Below are positions 5,524 through 12,170 of a DNA stretch of 12,170 bases, one piece after another (the first letter of the stretch is position 1; each line of letters starts with the position of its first letter). Under the pieces are notes generated by a model that saw only the letters and a list, made by a program, of their open reading frames with translations, was not told the origin of the DNA and did no database searches. The stretch covers positions 1 to 12,170 of the forward strand of contig CALIGR010000168.1 in the NCBI GenBank assembly GCA_938021445.1. The letters are read 5' to 3'. Source of the stretch: an uncultured Candidatus Altimarinota bacterium. Its GTDB lineage: Bacteria > Patescibacteriota > Gracilibacteria > UBA4473. The translations under genes were made by a program, and so were the position numbers.

Positions 5524-6762
5524 TTATTCATACCTAAGAGCCTCAATCGGATCTAATCGAGCCGCTTTTCGAGCCGGGAAATAACCAAACACCAAACCAA
5601 TAAACCCAGACACCCCAACACCAAGCATGATCGACATAGAGTCTATCACGAACTTCCACTCATAGCCTTGTGAGACCGCTGCATAGGCTACGCCATAAGC
5701 AAAACCAATCCCAATTAGAATCCCTAAAACTCCACCCAGCACGGTTAGGAATATCGCTTCAGTCAAAAACTGAGTCTGAATCATCCCAGGGGTTGCGCCC
5801 AGTGATTTTCTTAAACCTATTTCACGGGTTCGTTGGGTGACGTTCATGAGCATAATGTTCATGATACCGATGCCTCCGACAATCAGTGATATCCCGGCCA
5901 CTATTGTTAGAAACGCCTGTACCGCGCCAGTGATCCCCGTGATCAAATCAAGGGCCTGAGCGATACTTCTGATACTAAAGTCATCGTCTTTTGGGTCATC
6001 TATGTCGTGCCAGTAGCGAAGCGTATCGCTCATCTTATCCTTTACTCGATCGATGTTTTCTTTCTTGTCGACCATCACCCGTATCGCTTGGATATAGTCA
6101 ATATTCATGATTCGCTTCTGAGCCGTCGTATAGGGTATATACACTCGATCATCTGGAGAGCCGAAAAGCTGAGCGCCTTTTGATTTTAGCCGCCCAATAA
6201 TTATATATTTCTCTTTTCCGTACTTGATCTTGTCTCCCACCTTAAGTGGGGCCTTTTCTTCTATTTTTTTCCAGACCTCAGCCCCAAGCACCATCACCTT
6301 GGCTCGAGCTTTTACTTCTGAAGCTCTGAAAAAACGTCCCTGTAGCAGTTCGAAACTCTGCACTTTATCATAGTCCTCCCCTACCCCTTCAAAGGTCGTA
6401 CTCGACTGAAAGCTCCCAAGACTTAAGACTTCCGCTGACTGAACATACGGCGACGCGTACTCGATATTTGGAAGCGCTTCTATTTTTTCAAAATCTCGTG
6501 CAATCAGTGTCTTGATCACAATGCCCTGCGCGGCCGCTGGCGGCCCATTGTCATCTGATGCCCCGGCTAGTACTGAGACAGTCCTTGTTCCGACTTTTTC
6601 AATACTTGAGGTAAACAAAGACTCGGCTCCCGCCCCAACAGCGACAATCGTGATCACTGAAGCGACCCCGATGATAATTCCCAAGATCGTCAAAAACGAT
6701 CTCCATGGTCTTCGAACAAAGGCCTTGATAGCTTGTTTAAGCGTCAGGAAAAAATTTTTCAT
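5524..6762 (-). CDS. MacB-like ABC transporter permease A (FtsX domain)
   Basis: A 412-aa MacB-type permease lacking a fused ATPase. The first helix is at about 20-44 (WRSFLTILGIIIGVASVITIVAVG), then an extracytoplasmic PCD domain at about 50-270 and three helices at about 280-304, 333-356 and 374-397. The coupling loop QRTREIGLRKSLGATPGMIQ (310-329) and the C-terminal PARKAARLDPIEALRYE are close to the family consensus. Its gene starts six bases after the ATPase stop, so the two are certainly one unit. It is more consensus-like than permease B and shares with it the acidic IDDPKDDDF segment before helix 2. Two different permeases with one ATPase suggests a heterodimer, though each could homodimerise. 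The transported compound is unknown; antibiotics, peptides or lipoproteins are handled by relatives. Confidence 0.95.
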   Translation of the reverse strand: MKNFFLTLKQAIKAFVRRPWRSFLTILGIIIGVASVITIVAVGAGAESLFTSSIEKVGTRTVSVLAGASDDNGPPAAAQGIVIKTLIARDFEKIEALPNIEYASPYVQSAEVLSLGSFQSSTTFEGVGEDYDKVQSFELLQGRFFRASEVKARAKVMVLGAEVWKKIEEKAPLKVGDKIKYGKEKYIIIGRLKSKGAQLFGSPDDRVYIPYTTAQKRIMNIDYIQAIRVMVDKKENIDRVKDKMSDTLRYWHDIDDPKDDDFSIRSIAQALDLITGITGAVQAFLTIVAGISLIVGGIGIMNIMLMNVTQRTREIGLRKSLGATPGMIQTQFLTEAIFLTVLGGVLGILIGIGFAYGVAYAAVSQGYEWKFVIDSMSIMLGVGVSGFIGLVFGYFPARKAARLDPIEALRYE

Positions 6763-6768
6763 GGGAAT

Positions 6769-7569
6769 CTATAGATCAATAGTGATGCCCCCTGACTGAT
6801 GAAACTCGGTAACGGTATCTTTTTTCTTCGTTGTTTTTTTAGAATTTTTCTTACGCGCTCCAGAAGACACGCTGCGGCGTGTCTCTACGGTTTTTTCATC
6901 TGAAATAATTCGCCCATCTTTTATCCGGATAATTCGATCTGAAAAAGCCGCAATGTCATCTTCATGGGTCACCATGATAATAGTCCGTCCTTGATCTTTG
7001 AGATTCGTCAAAATCTCCATAATTTCTTCACTCGACTTACTGTCCAAATTTCCCGTTGGTTCGTCGGCAAAAACTACTTTTGGGTCATTGATCAGCGCTC
7101 GGGCAATAGCCACTCGCTGTTTTTGTCCTCCTGACAGCTCACTTGGGACATGACCGATTCGGTCCCCCAGTCCTACTTGCTCAAGCGCCTTAGTGGCTCG
7201 TTCTTTCTGTTCTTTCATCTTTACGCCCCCATATACCATTGGGAGGGAAACATTTTCAAGCGCCGAAGTTCTTGGAAGCAGATGAAAAGCCTGAAAAACA
7301 AACCCGACTTGTTTATTTCGGATTTTGGCCAGATTTTTTTCACTAAAACCGGTTACGTCCTCGTCCAGAAACTCGTACTTACCTCCACTCGGTCGATCCA
7401 AAAAACCCAGTAAATGCATCAGTGTTGATTTACCAGAACCAGACGGCCCCATAATAGACACAAACTCCCCTGCGTTTATTTCTAAGTCTAAACCCTTCAG
7501 TACCTTGAGCTCAATATCCGTCCCTTCATTGTAAGTTTTTGTGAGGTTGGAAATTTTTATTAAAGACAT
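6769..7569 (-). CDS. ABC transporter ATPase, LolD/MacB type
   Basis: A 266-aa nucleotide-binding subunit with every motif intact: Walker [10 protein letters not shown] (41-49), Q-loop Gln93 in [10 protein letters not shown], signature LSGGQ (145-149), Walker B VVFADEP (165-171) and H-loop His202 in VTHEDD. The [20 protein letters not shown] stretch is typical of the MacB/LolD/YknY group that powers FtsX-like permeases by mechanotransmission rather than by moving substrate through the membrane. The domain ends near residue 225. A basic tail of about 40 residues follows ([12 protein letters not shown] near 239-250), which is not a family feature. Part of that tail is encoded by a palindromic repeat (6865-6888). 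The gene lies 12 bases after the transglutaminase-like gene and six bases before permease A. Confidence 0.96.
   Translation of the reverse strand: MSLIKISNLTKTYNEGTDIELKVLKGLDLEINAGEFVSIMGPSGSGKSTLMHLLGFLDRPSGGKYEFLDEDVTGFSEKNLAKIRNKQVGFVFQAFHLLPRTSALENVSLPMVYGGVKMKEQKERATKALEQVGLGDRIGHVPSELSGGQKQRVAIARALINDPKVVFADEPTGNLDSKSSEEIMEILTNLKDQGRTIIMVTHEDDIAAFSDRIIRIKDGRIISDEKTVETRRSVSSGARKKNSKKTTKKKDTVTEFHQSGGITIDL
6865..6888. repeat. GTAGAGACACGC-type palindrome inside the ATPase gene
   Basis: AGACACGC (6865-6872) and GCGTGTCT (6877-6884) form a perfect 8-bp stem around TGCG. On the minus strand one arm continues as GTAGAGACACGC, so the unit looks like a longer palindrome with one decayed outer arm. 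It encodes residues 228-236 (VETRRSVSS) of the ATPase tail in frame. It resembles the short dispersed GTAGAGAC...GTCTCTAC palindromes I recall from other bacterial genomes. Six Ts follow on the plus strand (6891-6896), so it could also terminate antisense transcripts. Confidence 0.6.
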
Positions 7570-7581
7570 AGTTTCTTAAAT

Positions 7582-8991
7582 TTAAATAATTTTTCTGTCG
7601 GCTAATTCCAAGATGCGTTGATAGTAACTAGGAAATTCGCTTTGTAAAAAACCTGAAGCTCGACTGATAACTCTTCGAGCTATATCAATGTCTTCCCGAC
7701 TTGGTGCCTCGCCAGTTTCTATTAAACTAATAGAGCTCAGTGCATCAAACGTTTCAGACCGCTCACGGCTTTGTGGTAGCAAACAGAGGTCTCTCATAGC
7801 TCTAAAGTCTTTATTATGAAAAGCGCTCCAAATAAGGCCTGAATTCTGTGATCCTCTTTTCAAATCACTCAAACTCTTTTTTTCAGACATTAACGACTCT
7901 ACTGTTTCTTTTGGGAGCTTAAAAATATAGTAAGTTCTTGTGAAGCACTCATAAGCTAATTTTTTATCTCCCATCTCTAAATAACATTCTCCCAAAACCC
8001 CAAGGGTGCCTCTAGGTAAGGATTCTAAGTCTCCCCCACCACGCAACCCTTCTAAAAAAGCTTTATCAGTGATAACTCCATCTTTTAGCATTCTGCCTAA
8101 TGACATTGCATAACGAGCTTTTGTTTGGTCTTCTGCCTCAACTCCTCCTCCATCCAAAAAAGTAGGGTCGGTAATAACTGAAACGATACTGCCACCTGGC
8201 TCTACCGTAAAGCCCTCTAGCCAGACATGTCCATACATAATGTTTCTTATTGCTTTATCAACACCGGCTTTCTCAGGCATTGATTCATCTTCATCTGTAG
8301 CTCTCAAATACGTATTCACCAACTGAGACGTTCGCGGATCTTGTGAGTCTTTAAGCATCTGAAAAATAACAATCGAAGCTTCCGCATAATTTCGACATAC
8401 TCCTAGACCATTTTCCATTAAAGCAGTAACTCCCATTGCATCTGGGGAAACTCTCCCTAAAGGATTGCTCCAGCTACTTTCTATACGCCCCGTTCTTCTA
8501 AAAATCTCAACATCTAAATCATCCCTGATCGGCTTCTCGGCCAAAGCCGAATCATACTCTAAGTGGCAAGCTACAATGCTATTGGATAATTTAATGGCTT
8601 GTTGAGGTGTTAGATTTCCTAAAGAATCAGCTTCAATACCCAGATCCAGAAGAAGTTTCTCGCCTGCATCTGTTACCAAAAAATTATTCACGAACCTTCG
8701 AACTTCTCCGATATCACTTTTTTCAATATTCTGGTTTAAGAATTCATCTACATCCGCTTTTAAAAAACTAGCTGGTACCGGCAAAGCGTCTTTCGTTGTC
8801 ACTGGCTGATAGTTTGGTAAAGTCACAAAAGCTAGTGACCCTCCTGTGTTTAACTCAACTTCACTGATTTTTGGTAAAACTTCATCAGCTAGAAACTCCA
8901 ATTTTTTTTGGCAGTCTGCACGACAAGCCTCCTTGGCTTTTTCTGGTGAGAAATACTCAGCTGGAGCATAAACCGATTCACTTAAAGCCAT
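7582..8991 (-). CDS. Transglutaminase-fold (putative cysteine protease) protein with helical tail
   Basis: A 469-aa cytoplasmic protein without signal peptide or membrane helix. A transglutaminase-like core can be read from its triad: Cys199 in GLGVCRNYAEA, His255 in YGHVWLEGF and Asp275 in ITDPTF. The order, spacing and flanking aromatic residues fit the microbial transglutaminase-like/protease superfamily. The N-terminal 185 residues are mostly helical and include TPQQAIKLSNSIVACHLEYDS, which resembles the helix before the core in related proteins. The C-terminal part has a TPR-like pair (LGVLGECYLEMGDKKLAYEC, about 330-349) and more helices. Bacterial members are usually peptidases, rarely cross-linkers. 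It starts 11 bases after the adaptor stop and ends 12 bases before the ATPase, so it belongs to the exporter operon. That position suggests a role in processing cargo or regulating the exporter, but neither is shown. Confidence 0.82.
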   Translation of the reverse strand: MALSESVYAPAEYFSPEKAKEACRADCQKKLEFLADEVLPKISEVELNTGGSLAFVTLPNYQPVTTKDALPVPASFLKADVDEFLNQNIEKSDIGEVRRFVNNFLVTDAGEKLLLDLGIEADSLGNLTPQQAIKLSNSIVACHLEYDSALAEKPIRDDLDVEIFRRTGRIESSWSNPLGRVSPDAMGVTALMENGLGVCRNYAEASIVIFQMLKDSQDPRTSQLVNTYLRATDEDESMPEKAGVDKAIRNIMYGHVWLEGFTVEPGGSIVSVITDPTFLDGGGVEAEDQTKARYAMSLGRMLKDGVITDKAFLEGLRGGGDLESLPRGTLGVLGECYLEMGDKKLAYECFTRTYYIFKLPKETVESLMSEKKSLSDLKRGSQNSGLIWSAFHNKDFRAMRDLCLLPQSRERSETFDALSSISLIETGEAPSREDIDIARRVISRASGFLQSEFPSYYQRILELADRKII

Positions 8992-9002
8992 TCTTAATAG
9001 GT

Positions 9003-10913
9003 TTACTCTTCTTCCTCATAAAGTACGACTTCGTCGCCTTCCTCTATCCCTTTTGTGATTTCAACAAAGTCATCCCCCTCTAGACCTACTTCTACAATGC
9101 GCTCTTGTTTTTGTCCCGATGCATCTAAGACGTAGACTTTAGCAAGTCCATCTTCATATTCTATCGACTGAGGATCTATTGCGACAACGGCTTTTTTGCC
9201 TTCTACTTCGATGTCTATATTCCCCGTCAGCCCTGATTTAAGTTTGTTATTCTTTTTCTGAGTAAGGCTAAACTCGACTTCGTAATAGATCACCCCTTGC
9301 AACACTTTCTCCGATGAGCTGATCTTAAAGACCTTCGCTTCAAACACTTCATTATCCGAAAACGCATCAAAATCTACTTTTGCTTTTTGTCCGACTTTTA
9401 GATCCGCAATATCGGTTTCAACCACATCCGCGATGAGTTTTAGCTCCGGAGACATAACTGTCATCATTGGCTGAAACAAACTCATTGGCTCTCCTTCTTC
9501 GACCATGATGTCGGTCACAATACCGGCAATTGGGCTTTTTATTTCGGCTTTTCCAAGGTTGAATTCAGCCTGAGCAATGGTGGCCTGGGCGACTTTGACT
9601 TGCGCTTTTGGTCCGGCGATCTCAACCGCTCTTGGGTTCGCTTTCACTTTAGCTAATGCCAATTTTGCACGTGCTACCGCTTCTTCTCTTACTTCTACTT
9701 CAGAAAGGATCTTGATATAAAGATCTTCATTTTGAACGGCCACTTGCTCTATACTTTTCTTCGCTTGGTCATATCTAACTCCCGCTGCGATAAGTGCCGC
9801 CGCCGCCTGGTCGACTCTTCCCGTTCGGCTCGTCTCACTTGTATCCTGGCTTAGTTCAGCGGTTTCAATTCGCTGTCGAGAGGCAACCAGCTTCGCATTC
9901 GAGGCATTGAGTAATGTCTCGAGATTATTCAGCTGTCCTCTTAGTTCACTGATAACCGCCAGTGAAGAAGTGTCATTAACACCTATGGTATCAGCTACCA
10001 CCTCATTGGCTTGATCAACCAAGAGCTTCGCCTCAAGAATGAGAACTTCAATTCGCTGTAAATAACTAAGTGGGTTTTCGTGATCCGAAACAAGCAGCTG
10101 ATATTCGTCCTCCAAAAAACGGTTTAGGTTGTTTTTGTATCCGGAATACTGATTGACCACCTGATTTTTCAACTTGATATTTCTATTTCCAAAATTAACC
10201 CCCGCATAGCTCCCCGTTTCGGTAATATCTGAATCTTGCTGTGTCACTTCATTTGTCGTCCGCTGGGCTTCTCGAAGCAAACTCATCGCTTCATCCGCTA
10301 CGTCTTGAGCTCCTGCATACGCCTGAGCGATGCCTTGGTCGTTTGTCGTAACGACATCTTTATTTTGTGATTTTATGTTGTGGTAATCTGCTTCAATTCT
10401 CTGAAGATCCGCTTTAGCGAGTTCTCGACTTAGCTCGGCTTGCTCTCTATTTTTTTCCTGAGTCTGATCGATCTGTTCAAGATTTCTTTTGGCTATTTCC
10501 AAGTTTTTTTCAGCCGCCGCAATATCTTGTTCGGCGAGGCGAATGTCTTCCGTTGTTGTCTTTCGTGCTGAAGACAGTAAAACTCCGGCTTCTGCTTGAG
10601 CGAGCTGAGCTTCGGCTTGCATGAGACTAAGCGCTAAATTTTGATTATCCAAAATCGCGACTACTTGGCCTTTTTTCACCGTCCCCCCTTCTTTTGCTAT
10701 AAGTTTCATGAGAAATTCAGAAATCGGAGACTGCACTTGTATTCTTTGCTGAGGCTCCAAACTTCCTGTTACCGAAACCACTTTGGTCACGTCTCTCTTT
10801 TCTACCGTGTCTGTAACATATTCTGGAACTTTTTCTGGTTTATTTTGAAAATAAAGCCAAATCAGTTGGGCGATACATAAGAAGAGGAGAAAAGCGATGA
10901 GTTTTTTAAACAT
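9003..10913 (-). CDS. HlyD/MacA-type periplasmic adaptor (membrane fusion) protein, extra long
   Basis: A 636-aa adaptor anchored by one N-terminal helix (about 4-22). The first lipoyl half-motif is at about 50-92 (VQSPISEFLMKLIAKEGGTV, KKGQVVAILDN) and the second at about 455-487 (AEIKSPIAGIVTDIMVEEGE). They flank a helical insertion of about 360 residues, whereas MacA has roughly 100. The outer parts (95-180 and 365-455) are heptad-rich, Ala/Gln/Glu coiled coil. The middle (about 190-350) looks like an added helical bundle, with polar loops such as GSYAGVNFGNRN. A beta-barrel domain (about 490-570) and a membrane-proximal domain (about 575-632) follow, ending in acidic EEEE. In MacAB systems the adaptor links permease to an outer-membrane channel; no TolC gene is seen here. 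It is the first gene of the minus cluster, followed after 11 bases by the transglutaminase-like gene. I saw no frameshift. Confidence 0.93.
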   Translation of the reverse strand: MFKKLIAFLLFLCIAQLIWLYFQNKPEKVPEYVTDTVEKRDVTKVVSVTGSLEPQQRIQVQSPISEFLMKLIAKEGGTVKKGQVVAILDNQNLALSLMQAEAQLAQAEAGVLLSSARKTTTEDIRLAEQDIAAAEKNLEIAKRNLEQIDQTQEKNREQAELSRELAKADLQRIEADYHNIKSQNKDVVTTNDQGIAQAYAGAQDVADEAMSLLREAQRTTNEVTQQDSDITETGSYAGVNFGNRNIKLKNQVVNQYSGYKNNLNRFLEDEYQLLVSDHENPLSYLQRIEVLILEAKLLVDQANEVVADTIGVNDTSSLAVISELRGQLNNLETLLNASNAKLVASRQRIETAELSQDTSETSRTGRVDQAAAALIAAGVRYDQAKKSIEQVAVQNEDLYIKILSEVEVREEAVARAKLALAKVKANPRAVEIAGPKAQVKVAQATIAQAEFNLGKAEIKSPIAGIVTDIMVEEGEPMSLFQPMMTVMSPELKLIADVVETDIADLKVGQKAKVDFDAFSDNEVFEAKVFKISSSEKVLQGVIYYEVEFSLTQKKNNKLKSGLTGNIDIEVEGKKAVVAIDPQSIEYEDGLAKVYVLDASGQKQERIVEVGLEGDDFVEITKGIEEGDEVVLYEEEE

Positions 10914-10931
10914 AGGTTTTTAGATCAGAGC

Positions 10932-10937
10932 ATTGTA
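10932..10937 (-). promoter_or_regulatory. Candidate -10 box of the exporter operon
   Basis: On the minus strand TACAAT lies 18 bases before the adaptor ATG, one base away from the TATAAT consensus. No convincing -35 is found at 16-18 bases, where the sequence is A/T-rich. The expected transcript leader is about 10 bases, without a Shine-Dalgarno site. Confidence 0.4.
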
Positions 10938-10970
10938 CCTGAATTTTGAAGAAAATAATAGTTAAAATAG

Positions 10971-10986
10971 CTGTATTTCAGTACAG
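10971..10986. promoter_or_regulatory. Dyad CTGT-N8-ACAG in the divergent promoter region
   Basis: CTGTATTTCAGTACAG has 5-base arms (CTGTA/TACAG) around six bases. It fits the CTGT-N8-ACAG form of the enterobacterial LexA operator. It lies 33 bases before the transketolase ATG, next to that gene's expected -35, and 58 bases before the adaptor ATG. It could therefore act on either gene. One exact match of this 8-base pattern is expected by chance about once in 65 kb of random sequence, so this is weak evidence of function. Confidence 0.35.
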
Positions 10987-11007
10987 TTTAAGCAACTTAT
11001 TTTATTG

Positions 11008-11013
11008 TATAAA
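11008..11013 (+). promoter_or_regulatory. Candidate -10 box of the transketolase gene
   Basis: TATAAA, preceded directly by TG, ends six bases before the ATG at 11019. Transcription from it would start at or within a base or two of the ATG, giving a leaderless message. This agrees with the absence of any purine-rich ribosome site. The -35 region (about 10985-10990) is poor. Confidence 0.4.
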
Positions 11014-11018
11014 CGCTT

Positions 11019-12170
11019 ATGAACGCCTTTGATTTACCAGCCAATGATCAAGATCTCTCCGACGCAAATTTAGAATTTTTAAAAAACTTCAGTGTCTCTT
11101 GTCGTCGCACTATTTTAGGAATGCTCAAGACGTCTCAATCTGGTCACCCAGGAGGAAGCCTCAGTTCACTTGATTTCTTGGCGGTGCTTTATGCTTTTAG
11201 GCTTACAAAAACGAAAGAGAAAATCGTCGTCTCAAACGGTCACATTTCACCAGGAGTTTATAGTGTTCTAGCCGAATGTGGAGTCATTGATACGCAAGAA
11301 GTCATTGAAAACTTTAGACAAATCGGATCTATATTTGAAGGGCACGTAACCCGTCATATTCCTGGCATTTACTTCGGGACCGGCCCTCTTGGCGTCGGTA
11401 TTTCGGCCGCTGTTGGATACGCTCAGGCGGAAAAACTAAACGAGTCAGATAAAAAAGTATTTTGCGTCATCGGTGATGGAGAAGCTCAAGAAGGCCAGGT
11501 TCATGAAGCTGCTCTTTTTGCTAATAAACAAAAGCTAAATAATCTAATCTGTTTCTGTGATTATAACCGAGTGCAACTCACCGATAGCCTAGAGGCCACT
11601 ATGCCAATTGATGTATCGGCGATGTTTAAAGCCCATGGATGGAATGTCATTGATTGTGATGGTCACGATCACCAGGTTCTATGGAAAGCGATTAATGACG
11701 CTTCTAAGTCGGATAAACCGACGATGATCGTTGGACAAACCATCATGGGAAATGGAGTCCCAATGATGCAGGAGGCTGGGGAAAACGACGACGCCAGTTG
11801 GCATGGGAAAGCGCCAAAGCCAGATCAAATTGACGAGCAATTGAATCTCCCTGAACTAACCGTTAGTCCTGAGCAAGTCACTGCTTTAGCTGACTTTAGA
11901 AAAGCTCGAAATTATAAGCCTGAACTCACACCCTTTTCAGATAACCTCACCCTACTTCCGGAAATAAACACTGGGGAACCACGGCTTTATAAAACTGATG
12001 AACTTAGTGATTGTCGCGGCGCTTATGGGAAAGCTTTACTAGATCTTGCTGAGCTAAATCCTAATGTTTTAGCGGGAACCGCTGACCTGGGTGGATCCGT
12101 CATGACCAAACATGTGAAAGCTGAATACCCAGACCAACACTTAGAATTTGGGATTTGTGAACAAAATATG
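11019..12170 (+). CDS. tkt: Transketolase, N-terminal 384 residues (runs off the edge)
   Basis: An open frame of 384 codons from the ATG at 11019 to the window end. It has the transketolase order of motifs: SGHPGGSLSSLD (about 41-52), SNGHISPGVYSVLAE, TGPLGVGISAAVGYA, then the thiamine-diphosphate and Mg motif GDGEAQEGQVHEAALFA with the downstream Asn in DYNRVQLTD, and ASWHGKAP. The Pyr domain begins around 345 with the C-G-A-Y-G-KAL-like stretch. The visible end, LEFGICEQNM, contains the catalytic Glu that activates the cofactor. It is a fused, full-type transketolase rather than the split archaeal form. It transfers two-carbon ketol units between sugar phosphates in the non-oxidative pentose phosphate pathway in the cytosol. 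A Val replaces the usual Gln in GPLGQG. The C-terminal third is outside the window. It is divergent from the exporter operon. Confidence 0.95.
   Translation, partial: MNAFDLPANDQDLSDANLEFLKNFSVSCRRTILGMLKTSQSGHPGGSLSSLDFLAVLYAFRLTKTKEKIVVSNGHISPGVYSVLAECGVIDTQEVIENFRQIGSIFEGHVTRHIPGIYFGTGPLGVGISAAVGYAQAEKLNESDKKVFCVIGDGEAQEGQVHEAALFANKQKLNNLICFCDYNRVQLTDSLEATMPIDVSAMFKAHGWNVIDCDGHDHQVLWKAINDASKSDKPTMIVGQTIMGNGVPMMQEAGENDDASWHGKAPKPDQIDEQLNLPELTVSPEQVTALADFRKARNYKPELTPFSDNLTLLPEINTGEPRLYKTDELSDCRGAYGKALLDLAELNPNVLAGTADLGGSVMTKHVKAEYPDQHLEFGICEQNM

Noticed and set aside
5509..5531. Mini-ORF MNKKIVHN and an ATGAA/TTCAT inverted repeat just after permease A, resembling the MNKKSIQL starts.
   Set aside because: Only the ATGAATAAAAAAA part is shared, which is low-complexity, and eight codons with no further support do not make a gene. 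It may be a remnant of the same repeat, but that cannot be shown.
7150..7534. Two plus-strand open frames antisense to the ABC ATPase.
   Set aside because: They mirror conserved ATPase codons and show no domain or ribosome site.
9003..10913. The long adaptor could be two fused or frameshifted genes.
   Set aside because: The frame is continuous and the two lipoyl halves must come from one hairpin protein; the insertion is helical throughout.
11450..11466. ATAAAAAAGTATT in the transketolase gene, similar to the 19-mer repeat.
   Set aside because: It has one A fewer, is on the other strand, and the similarity ends after 13 bases. It is explained by Asp-Lys-Lys-Val codons.
1..12170. Possible UGA recoding, as in Gracilibacteria/Absconditabacteria.
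   Set aside because: TGA ends the flavoprotein, hydrolase and dehydratase exactly where homologous proteins should end, and glycines are encoded by GGN.

Overview
The window looks like chromosome from an uncultivated bacterium, most likely a member of the Candidate Phyla Radiation (Patescibacteria). This placement is an inference from gene style. The genes are tightly overlapped with few good Shine-Dalgarno sites. The MacAB-like exporter has its ATPase on a separate gene, and its adaptor carries a very long helical insertion of a kind I associate with this group. Surface FAS1 protein, alpha-glucan phosphorylase and transketolase are also present. TGA is used as a normal stop, so the UGA-Gly code of Gracilibacteria/Absconditabacteria does not apply. 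There is no rRNA, tRNA, CRISPR array, transposase or phage gene.

Layout. Positions 1-190 hold the last 62 codons of an alpha-glucan phosphorylase (+), followed by an A/T-rich terminator-like hairpin (229-266). A secreted protein with two FAS1 domains follows (278-1363, +). It converges on a long minus-strand cluster, and the two share one hairpin (1394-1424) that also contains the stop codon of the opposing gene. The minus cluster runs from 10913 down to 1406. In transcription order it encodes: a 636-aa HlyD/MacA-type adaptor; a transglutaminase-fold putative cysteine protease with Cys-His-Asp all visible; a LolD/MacB-type ABC ATPase; MacB-like permease A; a 64-aa DUF5678-like protein; a 126-aa retropepsin-like aspartic protease; an alpha/beta hydrolase; a pterin-4a-carbinolamine dehydratase-like protein; MacB-like permease B; and a BaiN/HI0933-type flavoprotein. 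A 105-bp divergent promoter region (10914-11018) then leads to a transketolase (+) that runs off the right edge.

Working together. Adaptor, ATPase and the two permeases should form a MacAB-like exporter, possibly with a permease heterodimer. It is unusual that the two permeases are split by a four-gene cassette, and that a transglutaminase-fold protein sits between adaptor and ATPase. Nearly all junctions overlap or are separated by 12 nt or less. The only larger gap (5463-5523) carries a candidate near-leaderless promoter, so the cassette and everything after it may also be transcribed separately.

The most intriguing sequence-level signal is a 21-bp direct repeat at the start codons of the hydrolase and the dehydratase, which makes the hydrolase gene a precise 788-bp cassette. 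A third, 19-bp copy lies inside the flavoprotein gene. A GTAGAGACACGC palindrome is embedded in frame in the ATPase tail, and a dyad matching CTGT-N8-ACAG lies in the divergent promoter region.
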